From: Rouxiella sp. S1S-2
Lineage (GTDB): Bacteria; Pseudomonadota; Gammaproteobacteria; Enterobacterales; Enterobacteriaceae
DNA length: 64,000 nt
Assembly: GCF_009208105.1 (NCBI RefSeq)
Contig: NZ_WFKL01000001.1
Coordinates: forward strand, 2,666,001 to 2,730,000
Direction of reading: 5' to 3'
The translations under genes and the position numbers were made by a program. Every line of letters begins with the position of its first letter. Within the stretch, counting starts at the first letter, position 1. This document shows, in pieces, positions 55,468-61,148 of this stretch. The notes beneath the pieces were generated by a model, which saw only the letters and a list, made by a program, of their open reading frames with translations, was not told where the DNA came from and did not search any database.

Positions 55468-57252
55468 TTAGCCTTTAACCAGTCGCGAAAGACCCTGTGT
55501 CTCTTTCCATACACGGGTATCACCAATTCGTTGGTCATACGATAATTTTAACGCACTGACCTGAATGTTTTTTAATACCTTGTTGCCTGCAGCGCTAGTG
55601 TTATAGGTCTGAATCTCATTATTCCCGCCGTTAAGCAGTACCTGCTGAAATATTTTTTGGTTTTTCTCGTCAAGAGGATTAGCGGGCTGAGATAAAGGCT
55701 GCCCCTGATGTTGGCTAATGGCCTCGCGTTTTATTTCGGCATCTAACATGCCCGTTCTGTCCTTGCCACTTTTGCAGTTCCAACAAGGCACCGCACCAAT
55801 TTCATACGCTAGCATGGTTACACGCTGTGCAGCTTTATAAGGTTCACCACCATCCCGATGGTGTGAGTTGCTCGACAGAATCTGTATCAGTTGCTGTGCC
55901 AGCTCATTAACTTTTACGGCATTAGCCGGTTGTGTTTTAAGATAGTCACCCACCATACCTCCCAGAGTAGCAGCACCTGGTTTTGTAGAACTTCCTAATA
56001 ATTGATTGATGGCATCCGCATTGTATTTATCTGATGCAGACCAGCCTAAACCGAATTTTAGCGCTATTTCATTGACGCCGAAATTAAAGGCCGCCACGGC
56101 AATATTTATTTTCACCTCCTGCATCTTGCCGTTTTCCCCACGTACTGACAGAACCGATGGCGTTTGTTTGCTCAGCATTTTCCAGGCTTCAATCTGATCT
56201 TTGAGCATTACATCTTCTCCCTGGACTTTGCTCGCAGTGACCAGCGCCGTGGACACAATTTGTAAAGGAACGGTGTGCCCGGCCAACGCCCTTTTCAATA
56301 ATTCAGGTTTGCTGAAGAGTGCCGCGGTCGCCACCTCTTTTGCCCGCGTCAAAGCTCCTGCCTGCCGGGCCGGATCAGACTCTTTCATCGCATACGGCGA
56401 GAGAATACCGTGTCGGAGCCCCTTGAATAACGTTTTGGGCTTTCCGCCTTCTCCTGGTACAGATATTTCGGAGGACCATAGGTTTACCGCGTGATTAGCT
56501 TCTTTGTCCGATGAGCTACAGACGCCTTTGCCTTCGTAACTTGTCGGGAAAATATCATCATTACCCAGTTTCATGTTCCCGGCAGGGATTAGGGTGCAGG
56601 CATAATCTCTTTGGTTATGTGAGATCGTATTATTCAGCGTATTCCACGGCTTATTATTACGCAGGTGTGTACCCGTCTGTGCAAACTGCTCTTTAATAAA
56701 CGCCTTCGATTCCTTTAACGATACCGTATTTTTACTGCTGTACTTCAGTGCTACATGGTTGATTAACGTTGCATTCAATTTTCGAACTGTACTCTTTTCC
56801 TGCTTGGTAGAGGCCCGACTATCATCACCTGAGGTTTTTAAAAGGCCGGGTAAAGATGACAAACCCTGCTTATTCAGCTTGAGCTTATCCATCACACAGT
56901 CAGCGGTACTGACGAGCCCCCCTTCGAGTTGTTTTAAAGCGCTTACCGAACGAGTTGAACTTTTGAGGTCTTCACTCTGGACTCTCATTTCCTGTATTTT
57001 TAGCTCACCTTTCAGGGGTGATTTTTCACATTTGGTGAGAATAGCTGACCCGCTTTGCATGCCTGAAGTTGGCAGATTCGACTCTACATTATAAGAACTT
57101 GGTGATACGTGGATAAAGGGTAGTTTCACTGTGCCTCCTGCACTAAAGAGAGTCGAGCGGGTTTGTGATGATGAAGCTCGCACCACATCATCATAATGAA
57201 TAGGCAAAGTGTTTCTTTCGAATTTACGCATAAAATTACAGATTTGGGACAA
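55468..57252 (-). CDS. sopB: Type III effector inositol phosphate phosphatase (SopB/SigD/IpgD)
   Basis: A 594-residue homologue of SopB (usually about 561). The catalytic CX5R loop is CKSGKDRTG (Cys493-Arg499) within WNCKSGKDRTGMLDAEIKRE. The second family motif is AFNFGVNEIAL (388-398). Long conserved blocks include YEGKGVCSS, GLRHGILSPY, ALFSKPELL and GNKVLKNI. These effectors dephosphorylate phosphoinositides and inositol phosphates in host cells, driving membrane ruffling, Akt activation and vacuole maturation. The N-terminal 160 residues are diverged and about 30 longer, where Salmonella SopB binds Cdc42. TTG 57252 and ATG 57231 are both possible starts. It lies directly upstream of sigE. 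Confidence 0.93.
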   Translation of the reverse strand: MSQICNFMRKFERNTLPIHYDDVVRASSSQTRSTLFSAGGTVKLPFIHVSPSSYNVESNLPTSGMQSGSAILTKCEKSPLKGELKIQEMRVQSEDLKSSTRSVSALKQLEGGLVSTADCVMDKLKLNKQGLSSLPGLLKTSGDDSRASTKQEKSTVRKLNATLINHVALKYSSKNTVSLKESKAFIKEQFAQTGTHLRNNKPWNTLNNTISHNQRDYACTLIPAGNMKLGNDDIFPTSYEGKGVCSSSDKEANHAVNLWSSEISVPGEGGKPKTLFKGLRHGILSPYAMKESDPARQAGALTRAKEVATAALFSKPELLKRALAGHTVPLQIVSTALVTASKVQGEDVMLKDQIEAWKMLSKQTPSVLSVRGENGKMQEVKINIAVAAFNFGVNEIALKFGLGWSASDKYNADAINQLLGSSTKPGAATLGGMVGDYLKTQPANAVKVNELAQQLIQILSSNSHHRDGGEPYKAAQRVTMLAYEIGAVPCWNCKSGKDRTGMLDAEIKREAISQHQGQPLSQPANPLDEKNQKIFQQVLLNGGNNEIQTYNTSAAGNKVLKNIQVSALKLSYDQRIGDTRVWKETQGLSRLVKG

Positions 57253-57308
57253 TGAAAAATGCTGTCTCAGAATGGGCTGCAGGCCACAAGCAATTTTAAG
57301 GAATTAAA

Positions 57309-58616
57309 ATGCATAAAAACTACATTTTAACCATAAAACCGAAAGAAACTCATTATTCATTCGACGATGATATGTCAATAAACATCGCTTTTAATGAGGA
57401 ATTTACTGTGGCAACTATTGTTCCAACTCCAAAATCTTTCGTATCTAACGAATACCCACACTTATCACCTTCTGAGAAGTCACTGCCAAAAGGCAATGAA
57501 GACAGATTGACTGAAGTTAAGGAGCTTTGCAGGAGGGAACATGTTGGCGTTGTCCCTGATCATCTTGTTGAATTACAAGTTTTAGCGAAAGAGAAAAATT
57601 GTATTATCGGTATTCGACCGGTCGATGAAATGGCAACGGATTTAATAGAGAAGGGGCACCCGACTAAAGGTTTTCATATTAAGGGTAAAAGTGCAAATTG
57701 GGGACCGCAAACGGCCTTTATCTGTGTAAAACAAGAATTGAGTAAGCTTGCCGATCAGCCTCAACGATTGGGTAAATTTAATGAGCAAGTTGAGTCATGT
57801 TTGACGGAAGGTTATGCTCAGAAGATACCGTTAGAAATTACTCGTGAGCGGCTTAATTTACTCATCGAAAAGAGTGTTATTAACAATGTAAAATATAATG
57901 CTCAAAGGCAACCCATTGAATTAGAATCTAAAACACCGGAGGGTGTTAATCATAAATTTACGTTAGTCCACTCTGACAAAGAACCAGGAGTATACCAGGT
58001 CAGGCATGATGGAGTCCCCATTGAAGTGCTGGCACCACCGGGACAAAATAAAAAACCCCTTACAGCGGATTATGATCTTTTGATGATTGCTCCTTCTATT
58101 GAAGATTTTGGCGCGCAGGATATGCTGCCCCTTCACGACGTGTCACATGATGTTTTCAAGGCCAGAATAAATAAGTATAAGACACGGCCAGAAAATCTTG
58201 CCGACCCTCTAAAGAAAGCTTATGCAAATCCGGCTACTTTTTATAAGCCGCAAGATAAAGAGATTGGTAATGTTTCGTCACGAATTCGCGATATGATCCC
58301 TGAGATTAACAAGCGCCTTGTGGGTACCGGAGAGCCAGTTGTACACCATGGCAGCGATACAGCCAGTCCTGCGACTGATATGGAAGCTAATTTCCCTGCA
58401 GCTTTTACACTTCCCAAACCATTGGGGCAGTTTGATGAAATTTGTGTGATAAAAGACTTTGAAGAGTTAAAAGCTCTCGTTCTGGCGGCAAAAAATGAAG
58501 GCTATCATGTACCGTTAAATCCGCTTTGGGAAAAAAATATTACAGATATTCGTTCTGAAAGCTTTACTGAAGCAAAAAAAAATATTGCGACCAACTTCTC
58601 TCGATTTTTACGATAG
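57309..58616 (+). CDS. ExoY/edema-factor-like nucleotidyl cyclase effector
   Basis: A 435-residue protein that matches the edema-factor/ExoY catalytic domain. GIRPVDEMATDLIEKG leads to HPTKGFHIKGKSANWG, with Lys120 and Lys127 as nucleotide-binding lysines. LTADYDLLMIAPS supplies Asp254 and Asp256, which should bind Mg2+. HHGSD and a later Asn361 in the TDMEANFPAAFTLP segment correspond to the late catalytic region. ExoY and relatives are injected toxins that need a host cofactor (F-actin for ExoY, calmodulin for others) and make cAMP or cGMP/cUMP. The N-terminal 75 residues probably hold the secretion signal. It is divergent from sopB with only 56 bases between. AAGGAA precedes the ATG, and the gene is AT-rich. 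Confidence 0.85.
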   Translation: MHKNYILTIKPKETHYSFDDDMSINIAFNEEFTVATIVPTPKSFVSNEYPHLSPSEKSLPKGNEDRLTEVKELCRREHVGVVPDHLVELQVLAKEKNCIIGIRPVDEMATDLIEKGHPTKGFHIKGKSANWGPQTAFICVKQELSKLADQPQRLGKFNEQVESCLTEGYAQKIPLEITRERLNLLIEKSVINNVKYNAQRQPIELESKTPEGVNHKFTLVHSDKEPGVYQVRHDGVPIEVLAPPGQNKKPLTADYDLLMIAPSIEDFGAQDMLPLHDVSHDVFKARINKYKTRPENLADPLKKAYANPATFYKPQDKEIGNVSSRIRDMIPEINKRLVGTGEPVVHHGSDTASPATDMEANFPAAFTLPKPLGQFDEICVIKDFEELKALVLAAKNEGYHVPLNPLWEKNITDIRSESFTEAKKNIATNFSRFLR

Positions 58617-58966
58617 GTAAAATCCTGCCCAAATGCCTAACCACTTTCCGAAAGGGTGTGGTTTACAGGCTTTAATTACGTCGTATTTCTCCGATAACTG
58701 AAGCTTATAGGTAAACTTTAAAGCTTACGCATTATCCAAAGGGCTAACTCCATATTATCTATTGGGTTATAGTGAAATGTATTGATCGGCAAGGTGATGA
58801 AGTCATTATTAGTGGGTGTTTAGGGATAAGTAAATGCTATGGAATAGGGCGTTAAAAGAGGAAGTTTGGATATGAAAATTTTTTAGCCTAGGCGTTTGTG
58901 AACAACTGACGCCACAGGCTGTAACAGCTTAAAACACAACAATACCAATCCAGGATATGTATTTGT
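58617..58966. other. AT-rich intergenic region after the cyclase gene
   Basis: About 350 bases with an imperfect AACCAC/GTGGTT hairpin around 58639-58662, which may terminate the cyclase gene. No ORF with a sensible product was found and no regulatory box was recognised. Confidence 0.45.
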
Positions 58967-59395
58967 CTAAACGAATGGATTTTTACCCTCGTATATGATG
59001 TTTATTTGATGAAAATGTATGTCATTCGATGAAATAACCTCTGTTACATGACTCCCTGAAGTGACCGGAGCCGAATGCAGGTAAAGAGGATTATTGAAGA
59101 CAAAAATAACGCAATACATAGCACTTGATACGTATTTTTCTTCACCAAAAAATAGAAGGTTATGTGCATTCATGCCATTCATAGCATCCTTAGCAAAGGT
59201 GAGGTATACCCCTTTTTTGGCATTTATTCCCCTGCGTTCACTATTTGGATTTGCTGATATTTTTCTTTGCATTTTTATCGCATCAAGTCCTTCCTTAGAA
59301 GTGTAATGAATGTAAACAGTTTTACCGTTAAACAAACCATTGTCGATGTGCATGTTAATACGATGGTCTTTACTAAACACAGTGGCTATCTCCAT
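58967..59395 (-). CDS. HYD1-like candidate ADP-ribosyltransferase
   Basis: A 142-residue protein. Its core, VYIHYTSKEGLDAIKMQRKIS then GINAKKGVYLTFAKD, resembles the HYD1-type ADP-ribosyltransferase domain of polymorphic toxins: H-Y-T at 30-32 and G-V-Y-L-T at 62-66, with a later strand CVIFVFNNPLYL. In that family the His and Tyr line the NAD pocket and an Asp/Glu completes it. The third residue could be Asp69, Glu119 or Asp125, and this is not settled. The position, between a type III effector and the large cysteine-hydrolase gene, and its AT-rich composition favour an effector. There is no immunity gene next to it. No clear ribosome site is seen. Confidence 0.5.
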   Translation of the reverse strand: MEIATVFSKDHRINMHIDNGLFNGKTVYIHYTSKEGLDAIKMQRKISANPNSERRGINAKKGVYLTFAKDAMNGMNAHNLLFFGEEKYVSSAMYCVIFVFNNPLYLHSAPVTSGSHVTEVISSNDIHFHQINIIYEGKNPFV

Positions 59396-59427
59396 AAATA
59401 ATAAGCAAGTTTATGCCCAAGTTGCCC

Positions 59428-59458
59428 CTTCGAGTGCAGCATGAGGCTGAACTCGAAG
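59428..59458. repeat. Hairpin upstream of the HYD1-like gene
   Basis: CTTCGAGT (59428-59435) pairs with ACTCGAAG (59451-59458), with an inner CAGC/GCTG pair. It lies between the HYD1-like gene and the next minus-strand gene, with no T run on either side. It could end readthrough weakly. Confidence 0.45.
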
Positions 59459-59474
59459 TCAAATGTGTGAAGAA

Positions 59475-59750
59475 TTATTCGATTTCGGAGATTTCATATT
59501 CCCGCACAATTGTGCGGGTTTCAGAACCCCACAGTGACGCTTTTGTTCTTACCTGATGGGTGGCAAATGTCTCTTTATTGGTAAAGAGCTCTTCCACCTT
59601 CCAGATGAGAGGATCGGCGGTCTCGGTCACCTCAAAAGAAACGCATCCCGCTTCATCCTTCGTCAGCCTCATATGCTCAGGAAGATGATGACGAACGAGG
59701 TTTGATTCCTCAATACTTTTACATACCAAACGTCCACTCAGCTTGATCAT
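59475..59750 (-). CDS. Antibiotic biosynthesis monooxygenase (ABM/YgiN-type) domain protein
   Basis: A 91-residue ferredoxin-like ABM protein. It has the family layout with SNLVRHHLPEHMRLTKDEAGCVSFEV in the first half and WKVEELFTNKETFATHQVRTKAS, where the E-x-F/A-x-H pattern of YgiN-type proteins is seen. Members are quinol monooxygenases, haem-degrading enzymes or binding proteins of unknown ligand. GGGAG precedes the ATG. It shares the strand of the UppP-like gene, which ends 28 bases before its start, so they may be co-transcribed. It has no visible link to effector function. Confidence 0.72.
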   Translation of the reverse strand: MIKLSGRLVCKSIEESNLVRHHLPEHMRLTKDEAGCVSFEVTETADPLIWKVEELFTNKETFATHQVRTKASLWGSETRTIVREYEISEIE

Positions 59751-59777
59751 TTTTCTCCCTCTATATTCGCAAATAAA

Positions 59778-60617
59778 TTAGCCAATCCACAGCACAACAC
59801 AGGCTGCAAAAATACAATATCCGCCAAAAAGGTGCCATTTACCGTGTTCAAGCCAGCCCGCAAGCCAGCGTAATGCCAGCAGTCCGGCAATAAAGCTAAA
59901 CACCATGCCCAACAGGCTTGGCAGCAATATTGATGAAAGCATGCCTGTCGGATAGGCCGAGGGGCCGTTCTGGTAAACGCGTACAAACTCTTTAAGAATA
60001 ACCACCGGTGTTAGAACAACGGCCAGGGCAAAGCTGAATTCCTCAACGGTTTTTCTAGCCACGCCCAGCGATAAACCCGTTGAAATAGTGGCTCCCGAGC
60101 GCGAAAAACCGCGAAAAGGGAGGCAGAGTCCCTGAACAATACCGATGGCCATTGATTGGAAAAGCGAGAGTTCTTTGCTGTGGCTTTCTTTGATTCTGGA
60201 CGAGACGATGATGAGGATACCTGCAGCGACTAATCCCGAGGCGATCAGTTTGCTGTTGCTAAACAGAGACTCAATTTCGAAAGTTGAGGCATCGCTGGCA
60301 TAAAACTTTTTAATCAGATGAAGCAGAATGAGTCCCACAATGCCGGTCATCATTGTTGCCAGAATAATGCGCAGTGCATTGTGTTTGAACGCAGCCGCAG
60401 AACTGAAATAAGTTTCACGCCATGACCGCCAAAAATGCACGATAACGGCAAACATGGTGCCGGTATGCAACATAACTAATAGTAACGTCATATCTGGTGC
60501 ACTTGGGTCAAGACCAAGAATTTTTTCAGCCATAATAACGTGCGCCGAACTGGAAACAGGAAGCAACTCGGCAAGCCCCTGAATAATAGCCAATATCAGT
60601 ATATTCAAAAACGTCAT
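59778..60617 (-). CDS. uppP: UppP/BacA-type undecaprenyl-diphosphatase
   Basis: The 279-residue polytopic protein has both BacA motifs: AELLPVSSSAH (Glu17 to His26) and PFRGFSRSGATIS (Arg173-Ser174). These make the active site that releases phosphate from undecaprenyl pyrophosphate. UppP recycles the lipid carrier for peptidoglycan and O-antigen, and excess gives bacitracin resistance. The sequence is diverged from the E. coli protein (LPVSST there), so this is likely a second or lateral copy. GGAGAAG precedes the ATG. It is the first gene of the minus-strand pair with the ABM gene. Confidence 0.88.
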   Translation of the reverse strand: MTFLNILILAIIQGLAELLPVSSSAHVIMAEKILGLDPSAPDMTLLLVMLHTGTMFAVIVHFWRSWRETYFSSAAAFKHNALRIILATMMTGIVGLILLHLIKKFYASDASTFEIESLFSNSKLIASGLVAAGILIIVSSRIKESHSKELSLFQSMAIGIVQGLCLPFRGFSRSGATISTGLSLGVARKTVEEFSFALAVVLTPVVILKEFVRVYQNGPSAYPTGMLSSILLPSLLGMVFSFIAGLLALRWLAGWLEHGKWHLFGGYCIFAACVVLWIG

Positions 60618-61148
60618 ATCTTCTCCGGGGGAAAAACGGGGACAAACATCTGATAGGGATGACTACACTTTCGCCAGCGCCCGCATAACTATATGCGTTG
60701 GTTATTACTATTTTAATTTTTATGTGAGGCGCAGAGTATTAATCAAGATTCTGTTTAACCTTCATTTATTTTCATATCGACAAATTTGTCCCAAATGGGG
60801 GACAGCCCAAACTACATCAGACTCACCGTTGCGGCCAGTAAAGGAGCACGAAGCAGCTAGGGCATCATGGCGAGACTGCAGTCGGCTTTGCTGATGTGCG
60901 GTGGGGGTGAGAGGCAGTACATTTTTCTGCCCAGATATCACCAGCATTGCGCGAAGTGGGGCGAGGGCGATTTGCCAAATCGATGCCATTGAGTGAAGTG
61001 ACAGCGTAAGGGCCGCCATGCGGCGATCGTAATTTTCCCGGCTGGTTGTAAATTTCCGATAGGAAAACCCTTTATTCGAAAGAAATAAACTGTTGATTAA
61101 GGATATTCTTATATTAGGATATTTCTTTTTGATACAAGGATTGTAATA
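60618..61148. other. Mosaic intergenic region before the large effector gene
   Basis: About 530 bases. The part at about 60790-61030 is GC-richer than its surroundings and gives degraded reading frames on both strands (an 85-codon one on the minus strand, 60762-61019). These look like scraps of something lost rather than genes. The part at 61070-61148 is AT-rich and holds a weak AGGATTGTAAT ribosome site before the ATG. It looks like an insertion or recombination scar at the edge of the effector locus. Confidence 0.45.

Noticed and set aside
55117..57252. A virulence-regulator box (MxiE- or InvF-like) upstream of sopB or the cyclase gene
   Set aside because: Looked for in the 56-bp divergent gap and upstream of the large effector gene; no convincing match was visible.
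60762..61019. 85-codon minus-strand frame before the large effector gene
   Set aside because: The product resembles no family I know. The opposite strand of the same stretch also gives a broken peptide-like frame, so it is treated as a degraded remnant.
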